This document shows positions 47,293 to 54,204 of a stretch of 64,000 nucleotides of DNA, in pieces. Origin of the DNA: Halomonas sp. 1513 (GTDB lineage Bacteria; Pseudomonadota; Gammaproteobacteria; Pseudomonadales; Halomonadaceae); the NCBI GenBank assembly GCA_001971685.1, contig CP019326.1, forward strand, positions 1,302,001 to 1,366,000. Direction: 5' to 3'. Position numbers and translations under genes: made by a program. Each line of letters begins with the position of its first letter. The first letter of the stretch is position 1. Under the pieces are notes generated by a model, which saw nothing but the letters and a program-made list of their open reading frames with translations, did not search any database and was not told where the DNA came from.

Positions 47293-47865
47293 ATGAGCGA
47301 TATCGAGCAGATTGCCAGCCTCCAGAAGGGCCAGAGCCTGCCGCTGCAGCGTGACGTGGAGGTGATTTCGATCCCCTTCGGCAAGACCATCACCCTGCCC
47401 GAGGACAGCATCGTCTCGGTGATGCAGGCCAAGGGCAGCAGCATCAGCGTGGCCTTCGAGGGGCGCCTCTACCTCGTCGAGGGGGCCAATCTCGACGCCC
47501 TGGGACTGGAGGCGCTGCCGCGCCCGACCTTGCACGAAAATGCCAGTGACGAGGAGATCGAGCAGTTCGTATGGGACCAACTGCGCACCTGCTTCGACCC
47601 CGAAATCCCGGTGGATATCGTCGAGCTGGGGCTGGTCTACGGCTGTCGTATCGAGCGTCTGCTGAGCGGCGAGCGCATCGTCACCATCCGCATGACGCTG
47701 ACCGCGCCGGGCTGCGGCATGGGCGACGTGATCGCCGCTGACGCGCGTAACAAGATCCTCGGCGCGCCGCAGATCAGTCAGGTGCATACCGAGATCGTCT
47801 TCGATCCACCCTGGAGCCGTGAGATGATGAGCGACGAGGCCAAGCTGGAGCTGGGCATGTTCTGA
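47293..47865 (+). CDS. sufT: SUF-associated Fe-S assembly protein SufT
   Basis: A 190-residue protein with the DUF59/MIP18 domain in its second half (FDPEIPVDIVELGLVYGC, TLTAPGCGMGDVI minus ends, FDPPWSREMMSDEAK) and a SufT-specific N-terminal domain. SufT is an auxiliary maturation factor needed under high Fe-S demand. It begins nine bases after sufS, so it is in the operon. GGAG precedes the ATG. Confidence 0.92.
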   Translation: MSDIEQIASLQKGQSLPLQRDVEVISIPFGKTITLPEDSIVSVMQAKGSSISVAFEGRLYLVEGANLDALGLEALPRPTLHENASDEEIEQFVWDQLRTCFDPEIPVDIVELGLVYGCRIERLLSGERIVTIRMTLTAPGCGMGDVIAADARNKILGAPQISQVHTEIVFDPPWSREMMSDEAKLELGMF

Positions 47866-47935
47866 ACCGGCGCCCCGACGCCAGCCGCGGCTCGCCGCGT
47901 TTGCGGGGCATGCCTGTGGTCAACCGGGGAGCCCG

Positions 47936-48610
47936 ATGCCGATATCGCTATGGAAGCCGTTCAAGGCCGTGCTGATGGCGCTGGGGGCGTTGCTGCTGGT
48001 GCTGGTGCTGCTGTTCGTCGGCGCCAACGCCTGGGTGCTGGCCAAGACCCATTCGCGCATCGAGCACGACCTGCCGATGTGCAGCGCGCAGCCGGTGGCG
48101 ATCGTCTTCGGCACCTCCCACTGGACCCGCGCCGGGTCGCGCAACCCCCACTTCGAGGCGCGCATGAGTGCCGCCTCGCGACTCATCCGCATGCGCCGCG
48201 TGCAGCATCTACTGCTCTCCGGCGACAATCGCACGCGTTTCTACAACGAGCCGGTGACCATGTGGCGCGACCTGCGCGCTCGCCAGGTGCGTGACGTCGA
48301 CATGACCCTCGACTACGCCGGCTTCAGTACCTTCGATACCCTGTCCCGGGCGCGTGATGTGTTCGGCGTCGAGCGCGTGCTGCTGGTCACCCAGTCGTGG
48401 CATCTGCCACGCGCGCTGTTCATCGCCGACGCGCTGGGGCTGGACGCCACCGGCTGTGCGGCCCCGGCGCAGCCGGTGGCAGGGGTATGGCGATTGCAAT
48501 TGCGCGAATGGGTGGCGCGGGTGGCGACCCTGGGCGATCTCTATGTGTGGGAGCGGCGGCCCTATTTTCTGGGGCCGCTGGAGCCGCTGGAGATCGCGCC
48601 TCGGGCGTAG
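47936..48610 (+). CDS. SanA/YdcF-family (DUF218) membrane-anchored protein
   Basis: A 224-residue protein with one N-terminal membrane segment (about 10-32, VLMALGALLLVLVLLFVGANA minus edge) and a periplasmic DUF218 domain. Motifs: VAIVFGTSHWTRAGS, HLLLSGDN, FSTFDTLSRA and TQSWHLPRALFIA. SanA is linked to envelope permeability and vancomycin exclusion in E. coli. It lies 70 bases after sufT on the same strand with no clear terminator in between, but a functional link to SUF is unlikely. Confidence 0.85.
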   Translation: MPISLWKPFKAVLMALGALLLVLVLLFVGANAWVLAKTHSRIEHDLPMCSAQPVAIVFGTSHWTRAGSRNPHFEARMSAASRLIRMRRVQHLLLSGDNRTRFYNEPVTMWRDLRARQVRDVDMTLDYAGFSTFDTLSRARDVFGVERVLLVTQSWHLPRALFIADALGLDATGCAAPAQPVAGVWRLQLREWVARVATLGDLYVWERRPYFLGPLEPLEIAPRA

Positions 48611-48623
48611 GGCCAGGGGTCGC

Positions 48624-49064
48624 TTAGCGCCGCTGTTTCTGGATGCGGTACAGCTCGCGAATCAAGGTGCGGCAGTTCTTCCAGCAGCGCTCGATGACCG
48701 GCTCGATGGCGTCCGGCAGGGGGTGGGTATGCACCGTGGCCAGCGCCTGCATCAGCACGCGCTCCTGTTCCAGCAGCTCGCCGATCAGCACCTGGCTGTC
48801 GTTGCCGACGAAGCTCTTGAGGCGACTCCACAGCCACATGTAATCGTCGCGCTCGACGTCGGCGTCGCGGGGTAGCAGGCGCAGATGTTTCTTGGCCAGC
48901 GCCTGTAGCTCATGCATGGCGACGTCGCGCTCGTCATAGTGAGGTTTCAGCGTTTCGCGCAGGGAAGGTCGCAGGCGTTCGAGATTGTCCTGAAAATAAT
49001 CGAGACTGTCGGCCAGCGCTTCCAGCAGGCTATCCATCGCCACCTGGCGATTGTCGAGAAACAT
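48624..49064 (-). CDS. conserved hypothetical helical protein
   Basis: A 146-residue soluble protein that I do not recognise. It is predicted all-helical, with charged heptad-like stretches (DSLLEALADSLDYFQDNLERL and MHELQALAKKHLRLL) and no signal or membrane segment. The gene has an excellent GGAGGAGGTGA ribosome site and codon use like its neighbours, so it is real. It is convergent with the sanA-like gene (13-base gap), with 124 bases to rimK. No function proposed. Confidence 0.75.
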   Translation of the reverse strand: MFLDNRQVAMDSLLEALADSLDYFQDNLERLRPSLRETLKPHYDERDVAMHELQALAKKHLRLLPRDADVERDDYMWLWSRLKSFVGNDSQVLIGELLEQERVLMQALATVHTHPLPDAIEPVIERCWKNCRTLIRELYRIQKQRR

Positions 49065-49188
49065 GAGCGGTCACCTCCTCCGGTGACCCAAATTGTGCGG
49101 GCGGAAACAGTGTTTTGCTAGCCCCGCTGCGAATAATTTTCGTGTTTGCACACTTTTATCCGTTATTCGGGGCTTAGCTTGCCTGTGG

Positions 49189-50097
49189 TCAGCCCTTGGG
49201 CTTAGGAGGCGCCTTGAGTGAGGGGGCGGCGTGCTTCTCGATATGTTCGATGATCAGGCCGGCGATGTCCTTGCCGGTGGCCGTCTCGATACCCTGAAGA
49301 CCGGGGGAGGAGTTGACCTCCATGATCACCGGGCCATGGTTCGAACGCAGCAGGTCGACCCCGGCGACGCGCAAGCCCATGGCCTTGGCGGCGCGGATCG
49401 CCGTGGAGCGCTCTTCCGGGGTGATACGGATCACGCTGGCGCTGCCGCCGCGGTGCAGGTTGGAGCGGAACTCGCCCTCGGCGGCCTGGCGCTTCATCGA
49501 CGCCACCACCTTGTCGCCGATCACGAAGCAGCGGATGTCGGCGCCCTTGGCCTCCTTGATGTACTCCTGGACCATGATATTGGCCTTCATGCCCATGAAG
49601 GCCTGGATAACGCTCTCGGCGGCCTGGTTGGTCTCGGCCAGCACCACGCCGATGCCCTGGGTGCCCTCGAGCAGCTTTATCACCAGTGGCGCGCCCTTGA
49701 CCATGGTGATCAGGTCGGGGATGTCATCCGGCGAATGGGCGAAGCCGGTGATCGGCAGGCCCAGCCCCTTGCGCGACAGCAGTTGCAGCGAGCGCAGTTT
49801 GTCGCGGGAGCGGGTGATCGACACCGAATCGTTGAGCACGTAGGTGCCCATCATCTCGAACTGGCGCAGCACCGCGCAGCCGTAGAAGGTCACCGAGGCG
49901 CCGATGCGGGGAATCACCGCGTCGAATGGTTCGAGTTCCTGTCCCTTGAGGTGGATCGAGGGGTGGTGGGAGGCGATGCTCATGTAGCAGCGCAGGGTGT
50001 CGACCACGCGCACACCGTGGCCGCGGGTCTCGGCGGCTTCGATCAGCCGGCGCGTCGAGTACAGGTTGCGGTTACGCGACAACAGGGCGATATGCAT
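49189..50097 (-). CDS. rimK: ribosomal protein S6--L-glutamate ligase
   Basis: An ATP-grasp ligase that adds glutamates to the C-terminus of ribosomal protein S6. It has 302 residues (300 in E. coli). Key segments: the ATP-grasp lysine region [35 protein letters not shown] and [15 protein letters not shown] with the metal ligands. GGAG six bases before the ATG at 50097 is better than the start at 50109. It is downstream of rimB on the same strand (74-base gap). Confidence 0.94.
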   Translation of the reverse strand: MHIALLSRNRNLYSTRRLIEAAETRGHGVRVVDTLRCYMSIASHHPSIHLKGQELEPFDAVIPRIGASVTFYGCAVLRQFEMMGTYVLNDSVSITRSRDKLRSLQLLSRKGLGLPITGFAHSPDDIPDLITMVKGAPLVIKLLEGTQGIGVVLAETNQAAESVIQAFMGMKANIMVQEYIKEAKGADIRCFVIGDKVVASMKRQAAEGEFRSNLHRGGSASVIRITPEERSTAIRAAKAMGLRVAGVDLLRSNHGPVIMEVNSSPGLQGIETATGKDIAGLIIEHIEKHAAPSLKAPPKPKG

Positions 50098-50171
50098 GGC
50101 TAACTCCATTGGACTCGGTCTGAAAACTGGCTGTGCTTAGCCATACTGCATTAGGTGTCGTCACGGCTGAC

Positions 50172-50609
50172 TCAGGGCTCCCCGTGCAGGAAGGTCTCGC
50201 CGGGCGCAATCAGCAAGCGGCGCATGGCGCGCCGGCCGAGCAGCATCGGGTGGCGCAGGTTGCTGCGGTCGGCCAGGGTCAGCTCGGTGTTGAAGCTCAG
50301 CGTGCCTAGCTCGAGGCGCGTGCGGATCACATAGCGCCATTCGGCATGGCCGTTGGAGCTGGTCACCCGGCGTCGATCATGCAGGTGCATCTTGAACGGG
50401 TGAGCCGGGCTGCTCGGCCCCCCGGCGCGAGTGACGAAGCTGACCCAGACGTGGCCGTGCTCCTCGAAGGACTCGATGTCCTCGGCGTGCAGCGACGAGG
50501 TGCGCGCGCCGGTATCGGCCTTGGCACACAGGCTCAGACCCAGCTCGGGCAGGGTGACCATCTCGCGGCGGCCGATGACTGCCTGGGCGTGGTAAGGCAA
50601 CGATTTCAT
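50172..50609 (-). CDS. rimB: RimK-associated aspartic/zinc protease
   Basis: A retropepsin-like protein of 145 residues with KADTGARTSSLHA (Asp-Thr-Gly-Ala) as the catalytic loop. In Pseudomonas RimB removes glutamate tails added by RimK, and is often labelled ATP-dependent zinc protease. AGGAG seven bases before the ATG at 50609 decides the start against longer frames. It precedes rimK and follows the DUF3549 gene by 14 bases, so the three genes probably share a transcript. The third member in Pseudomonas (RimA, c-di-GMP phosphodiesterase) is not present here. Confidence 0.88.
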   Translation of the reverse strand: MKSLPYHAQAVIGRREMVTLPELGLSLCAKADTGARTSSLHAEDIESFEEHGHVWVSFVTRAGGPSSPAHPFKMHLHDRRRVTSSNGHAEWRYVIRTRLELGTLSFNTELTLADRSNLRHPMLLGRRAMRRLLIAPGETFLHGEP

Positions 50610-50623
50610 GCAAGGCTCCTCGC

Positions 50624-51655
50624 TCAGCGCTGAGCTGTCAGGCCGCTCAGGCGCTGGCCGATGGCCGAGCCGGGATCGGCTTGGCGCAGGGTCATCAGTA
50701 CCGGCAGTCGCAGCCGGGGGATCAGGGCCAGGTCGCGGGCCAGGGCGCTGAATTCGGCCTGGGGATGTTCGGCCAGGCGGGTCAGAAAGCGCGGCAGGCG
50801 CTCGCCGTCCTCGAGGTGCTCCCAGCCGCGGGCGGCCATCGCCGCCAGCAGGTCGGGCCCGCACGCCGCCGGGTCGTCGAGCAGTTCGCCGTACCAGGCC
50901 GCGGCCACCGTGTGGCTGGCCCCCACCGCCCGCACGCAGGCGCACAGCGTCTCTAGGTCGCCCTGCTCGGCGGCTTGCTCGCCGCGCCGGCGTAGCGCCG
51001 CCGCCAGGACCGCCGTTAGTGCCAGGTGCTCGAGGCAGTAGCATAGCGGGTGCAGCACCTCACGGGGTAGGGCGTCGAGGCGTGTGGCGATGCGCTCGGC
51101 CTGGGCCGCATCGTGGCGTACCGCCACGTCGGCCAGGCCCTGCAGGCCCAGCGCCTGCCAGTCGTGCTCGCGCTCGCCAGTCAGGTACTCCTCGGCCAAC
51201 TCGTGGTGCGCGCTGGCGGGGGCCTCGAGGTCGGCGCTGGCGCGGGCGTGGAGCATGGCCTGCAGCGGCAGCGTCGGCGTGAAGGCCAGCGGATTGTCCT
51301 TCATCAGGTTATCGATGCCGCCCGCCTGGGCCGACGTCTCGAGTCGTTCGGCGCTGCGGCCCAGGGTCTCCAGCAGGCGCTGAATAAAGGCGTCGCGGGG
51401 GGCCGCGCTGAGCTGGCCCTGCTCATCGAGTGGCAGGGCCAGGAACCAGATCATCGGTTCCTGGTCGGGATGCAGGCGAAATACGCAGGCCAGGCGCGCC
51501 TCGCCCTGCCAGGGGGCAGGCCAGGGCTGGTCACGCTTTTCGAACGTCGCCAGGGTCTCGGGCGCACAGGGCTCGACGCGACGGCCCATGTGATAGAGCC
51601 GCACCTCGGCGCCGCTACGGTCGAAGAAGTCGCTTAGTGTGGCAATCGGCTGCAT
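50624..51655 (-). CDS. DUF3549 family protein
   Basis: A 343-residue soluble protein matching the DUF3549 family of gammaproteobacteria (opening MQPIATLSDFFDRSGAEVR). It is rich in helices, with Ala/Leu-rich repeats from about 180 to 330 that resemble HEAT-like stacking (YCLEHLALTAVLAAALRRRGEQ region). No catalytic motif is visible. The frame extends upstream, but the ATG at 51655 gives the family N-terminus. It lies ahead of rimB and rimK in the same orientation; a role in the same process is only suggested by position. Confidence 0.8.
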   Translation of the reverse strand: MQPIATLSDFFDRSGAEVRLYHMGRRVEPCAPETLATFEKRDQPWPAPWQGEARLACVFRLHPDQEPMIWFLALPLDEQGQLSAAPRDAFIQRLLETLGRSAERLETSAQAGGIDNLMKDNPLAFTPTLPLQAMLHARASADLEAPASAHHELAEEYLTGEREHDWQALGLQGLADVAVRHDAAQAERIATRLDALPREVLHPLCYCLEHLALTAVLAAALRRRGEQAAEQGDLETLCACVRAVGASHTVAAAWYGELLDDPAACGPDLLAAMAARGWEHLEDGERLPRFLTRLAEHPQAEFSALARDLALIPRLRLPVLMTLRQADPGSAIGQRLSGLTAQR

Positions 51656-51818
51656 GGCACTTTTCCTGAGTCGAGCCGCGCACTGTACCGCGAGGCCGGG
51701 CCGCTTGTCAGTAGCCGCTGAGCGGAGAGAGGCAGGGCGCTGCGTGCAGTGTTGGTCATAAAATAACCAATATCCGCCGTGGCCGATGAGGCCTGCGGCT
51801 GCGAGAGTTGTCACAAGG

Positions 51819-51827
51819 TTATCCACA
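51819..51827 (+). promoter_or_regulatory. perfect DnaA-box match before yqcC
   Basis: TTATCCACA at 51819-51827 is an exact DnaA box. It stands alone in the 267-base gap, so it is not an origin. It could be a DnaA-regulated promoter or chance. Confidence 0.4.
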
Positions 51828-51844
51828 GTCTCTTGCAGTGAATC

Positions 51845-51860
51845 TGTGAATTCCCTCACA
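51845..51860 (+). promoter_or_regulatory. perfect CRP/Vfr-like palindrome before yqcC
   Basis: TGTGA (51845-51849), six bases, TCACA (51856-51860): an exact match to the CRP consensus half-sites, extended by a flanking C/G pair. It lies about 63 bases upstream of the yqcC start and could control yqcC and the cyclotransferase gene, or the minus-strand DUF3549-rimB-rimK group. Confidence 0.55.
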
Positions 51861-51922
51861 GCATCGGGGTGGCCAGGCCAGGATCGGCGCGGGATAATGG
51901 CGGTATGTCCAAGGGAGAACTC

Positions 51923-52255
51923 ATGAATCCGCATCAACAACTCGACCAGGCGCTGCGCGAACTGGAAGCCACCCTCAAGGCGGCCGACCTGTGGCGGGTC
52001 GAGCAGCCCTCGGCCCAGGCGCTGGCCAGCCAGCAGCCGTTCTGCGTCGACAGCATGGAACTGCCGCAGTGGCTGCGCTACGTGTGCGTCGCCAGACTCG
52101 ATGCGCTGGTCGATGCCCGGGCGCCGCTTCCGGCCAGCTGCAGCGTGGCACCCGCCGCCGAGGTCTACCTGCGCCAGGCCCAGGTCCCGGCGCATCACCT
52201 GCTGCTGGTGGTCAAGGCAATCGAGCGCGTCGACCTCGTGGTCACGGAGAACTGA
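51923..52255 (+). CDS. yqcC: YqcC family protein (DUF446)
   Basis: A small soluble protein of 110 residues (109 in E. coli YqcC). Family features: LRELEATLKAADLWR, ALASQQPFCVDSMELPQWLRYV minus ends. Function is unknown. An upstream ATG at 51905 exists, but GGGAG six bases before the ATG at 51923 decides the start (MNPHQQLDQAL). It precedes the cyclotransferase gene by two bases, so the two are co-transcribed. Confidence 0.9.
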   Translation: MNPHQQLDQALRELEATLKAADLWRVEQPSAQALASQQPFCVDSMELPQWLRYVCVARLDALVDARAPLPASCSVAPAAEVYLRQAQVPAHHLLLVVKAIERVDLVVTEN

Positions 52256-52257
52256 GC

Positions 52258-52758
52258 ATGGCCTACTACTTTGCCTACGGTAGCAACATGAACCCGGCAC
52301 GGGTCGAAGCGCGCATCGGCAGCACCCGGCGGGCGCTGCCGGGCACTCTGGCGGATCACGCGCTGCGCTTTGACAAGGCCTCGCGGATTCCGGGCATTGC
52401 CCATGCCAATGTCGCCAGCCAGCCCGGCGCGCGGGTCGAGGGCGCGCTGTTCGAGCTCATGTCGCCACAGCAGATCGAGCTGATGGACCCCTTCGAGGGC
52501 GTACCCCACGACTACCAGCGCCAGTGCCGCGAGATCGTCACCCACCAGGGCGTGGTCGAGGCCTGGGTGTATATCGCCGTGCCCGAGCGGGTCCGCGCTG
52601 CGCTCAAGCCGGCTCGCGAGTACCTGGCTCACCTGCTCGCCGGAGAGGCCTTCCTGAGCGCCGACTACCACGCCCGCCTGCGCGAGGTGGAGGCGGTGGA
52701 GGGGCTGGATGCCGCGACCCTGGCGGTGCTGGGGCTGCACGCCTCGACCCAGGGCTGA
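52258..52758 (+). CDS. gamma-glutamylcyclotransferase family protein
   Basis: A 166-residue protein of the GGCT/AIG2-like fold with the signature YGSNMNP at 7-13 and the likely catalytic Glu80 in DPFEGVPHDYQR. Family enzymes release 5-oxoproline from gamma-glutamyl amines or peptides. The exact substrate is not clear. It starts two bases after the yqcC stop and is followed by a strong terminator. Confidence 0.85.
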   Translation: MAYYFAYGSNMNPARVEARIGSTRRALPGTLADHALRFDKASRIPGIAHANVASQPGARVEGALFELMSPQQIELMDPFEGVPHDYQRQCREIVTHQGVVEAWVYIAVPERVRAALKPAREYLAHLLAGEAFLSADYHARLREVEAVEGLDAATLAVLGLHASTQG

Positions 52759-52809
52759 TGCCGGGTGCGGCGCGGTCCACTGATGCCGCTTTCACCGTGC
52801 ACACACAAA

Positions 52810-52835
52810 GACGCCGGGGCCATGGCCCCGGCGTC
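52810..52835. terminator. bidirectional terminator between the cyclotransferase and OmpW genes
   Basis: A perfect 26-base palindrome: arm GACGCCGGGGCC (52810-52821) with its complement at 52824-52835. AAA precedes on one side, so it ends the minus-strand OmpW transcript with TTT. Convergent gene position supports termination in both directions. Confidence 0.75.
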
Positions 52836-52867
52836 GCGCTTCAGCGGCTCGCAGTCGCGAGGGCCGA

Positions 52868-53488
52868 TCAGAAGCGGAAGGTCACGCCACCGCCGATGGT
52901 CAGCGGATCGACCTTGGCGGTGCCAATTTGCTCACCGCCGGATTCGATATCGCCTTCGACGTCGGCATAGTTGGCGAAGCCGTTGAGCATCACGTTGTCG
53001 GTCACGGCGAGATCGATGCCTACCTGGCCAACTGCACCGTAGGAACGACGGACGTTCAAGTCAGGCACTGCCGCTACATTTTCGCTAGAGAAGCGAGTGT
53101 AGTTGAGGCCGGCGCCAACGTAGGGCTGCACGCGCGAGTCGAGGCCGCCCAGCGGGTAGTAGTTGACCATCAGGTTGATCGGCATACGATCCACGGTGCC
53201 AATGCCGTCGCCACCTAGGCTGAGATCGTGTTCGAACTGTTCGGTACCCGAGAGTTCGACGCCGATGTTGTCGTGAAACAGGTAGCCGAGGCCGTAGGAG
53301 AAGCCGCGCTCTGCGCTGCTGATGCCCAGGTCTTGACCCAAGGCATCACCGTTGTCGGAGCGGGTGTCGGTCTTGGCGACGCCGCCGCGTACGAAGAAGT
53401 CACCGGCGCTGTAGGCCAGGGCGGACTGCGCAGCGAACAGGCTGCAACCGGCGATGGCGGCGGCAGTGATCAATTTGGTCGTTTTCAT
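52868..53488 (-). CDS. ompW: OmpW family outer membrane protein
   Basis: A 206-residue eight-stranded beta-barrel. The signal peptide runs to about residue 25 (AAQSALA, then YSAGDFF). Alternating strands such as GVELSGTEQFEHDL and INLMVNYYPLG, and the terminal ...GVTFRF ending in Phe, mark an outer membrane barrel. OmpW proteins form narrow hydrophobic channels and often respond to osmotic stress. GGAG precedes the ATG at 53488. The upstream region has two TATACT boxes and an operator-like palindrome. Confidence 0.88.
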   Translation of the reverse strand: MKTTKLITAAAIAGCSLFAAQSALAYSAGDFFVRGGVAKTDTRSDNGDALGQDLGISSAERGFSYGLGYLFHDNIGVELSGTEQFEHDLSLGGDGIGTVDRMPINLMVNYYPLGGLDSRVQPYVGAGLNYTRFSSENVAAVPDLNVRRSYGAVGQVGIDLAVTDNVMLNGFANYADVEGDIESGGEQIGTAKVDPLTIGGGVTFRF

Positions 53489-53712
53489 GGGAGTTCTCCT
53501 TGAAGCCTTGCTTCGTCACATCAATGCCTTGCCAGTTGGCAACGGCGTTCCAAACCGTGTCAGGCAACCTAGTATAAGAAACGCTGTTTCCTAAGTCTGG
53601 TTGAAAAAAGCAATGAGCGCAATAGGGCCGATAAAAACTGGGTATGACGCCTTGCTCAGATGAGTATAGCGGAATCGAAGCTTTACACAAACCAGTCTGC
53701 GTAATGTTTATG
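53489..53712 (-). promoter_or_regulatory. ompW: ompW upstream region with two promoter candidates and a palindrome
   Basis: On the minus strand, TTTGTG-17-TATACT (about 53691 to 53663) is a fair sigma-70 promoter about 175 bases before ompW. A second TATACT (53576-53571) lies nearer. Just upstream of it is the perfect inverted repeat GAAAC-GCT-GTTTC (53578-53590), placed inside the promoter spacer, where a repressor would block RNA polymerase. Confidence 0.5.
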
Positions 53713-53782
53713 TACAATAAATGCTGTGCTACATCAGGTCGCGGCAGGAGCCGCCGAGAGACCTCGCCGTGACGGCTTTTTT
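53713..53782 (+). ncRNA. candidate short terminated RNA or attenuated leader
   Basis: TACAAT (53713-53718) could serve as a -10 box. Downstream, AGGTC (53736-53740) pairs with GACCT (53760-53764), enclosing the stem GCGGC-AGGA-GCCGC (53741-53754). Then GCCG-TGA-CGGC (53766-53776) is followed by six T (53777-53782). Together they outline an RNA of about 55-60 bases ending in a small intrinsic terminator, 40 bases before the next small gene. The -35 is weak and the last stem only 4 bp, so it remains a candidate. Confidence 0.4.
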
Positions 53783-53822
53783 CATCTTAACTGAAAGAGC
53801 AATGAACCGCTGGGAGAATCGC

Positions 53823-54128
53823 ATGCCGAGTTTCGCGACACGCCTTGCCGGACTGCCCCAGGCACCGCTGGTGGCGATGGCGCTATCGACGCTGCTGGCG
53901 CTGTGGCTACTGTGGCGACCTGAGCTACTCAGCGCGCTGGCGATGGTCTGGCGACTACCGCTGATCGTGCTGGGCGCCTGGGCGCTGGGGGCAGGGTTCA
54001 GCCTGGGGGCGGGGCTGGTGCCCGAACAGGGCCGCCTGCGCCGCTGGCTAGGGCCGCCGCTGTGCTGGTGGCTGCTGGGCGCCTTCTCGCTGGTGGTCGT
54101 GGCAAGGGCGCTGTGGGGCGGCGGCTGA
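53823..54128 (+). CDS. small hydrophobic membrane protein, unknown
   Basis: About 101 residues from the ATG at 53823 (GGGAG seven bases upstream; MPSFATRLAGLPQ). An ATG at 53802 is also possible. Three hydrophobic segments are visible: LVAMALSTLLALWLLW, LPLIVLGAWALGAGFSLGAG and WWLLGAFSLVVVARAL, so it is an inner-membrane protein. I do not recognise the family. It is convergent with a putP-like gene and shares a strong terminator with it. A possible terminated RNA lies just upstream. Confidence 0.7.
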   Translation: MPSFATRLAGLPQAPLVAMALSTLLALWLLWRPELLSALAMVWRLPLIVLGAWALGAGFSLGAGLVPEQGRLRRWLGPPLCWWLLGAFSLVVVARALWGGG

Positions 54129-54158
54129 GCTGCCGCTTCGGCGGGCATCAGCCACAGC

Positions 54159-54188
54159 GCAAGGAGCCGCCTAGCGGCGGCTCCTTGC
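54159..54188. terminator. bidirectional terminator between small membrane protein and symporter genes
   Basis: A 13-bp perfect stem GCAAGGAGCCGCC (54159-54171) with 54176-54188, loop TAGC. It lies between convergent genes and ends the proline operon on the minus strand. T runs are short. Confidence 0.8.
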
Positions 54189-54204
54189 GTTCAGGGTGTG
54201 ACGA

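Noticed and set aside
51819..51827. DnaA box as a sign of a replication origin
   Set aside because: A single box, no dnaA/dnaN/gyrB or AT-rich unwinding element nearby.
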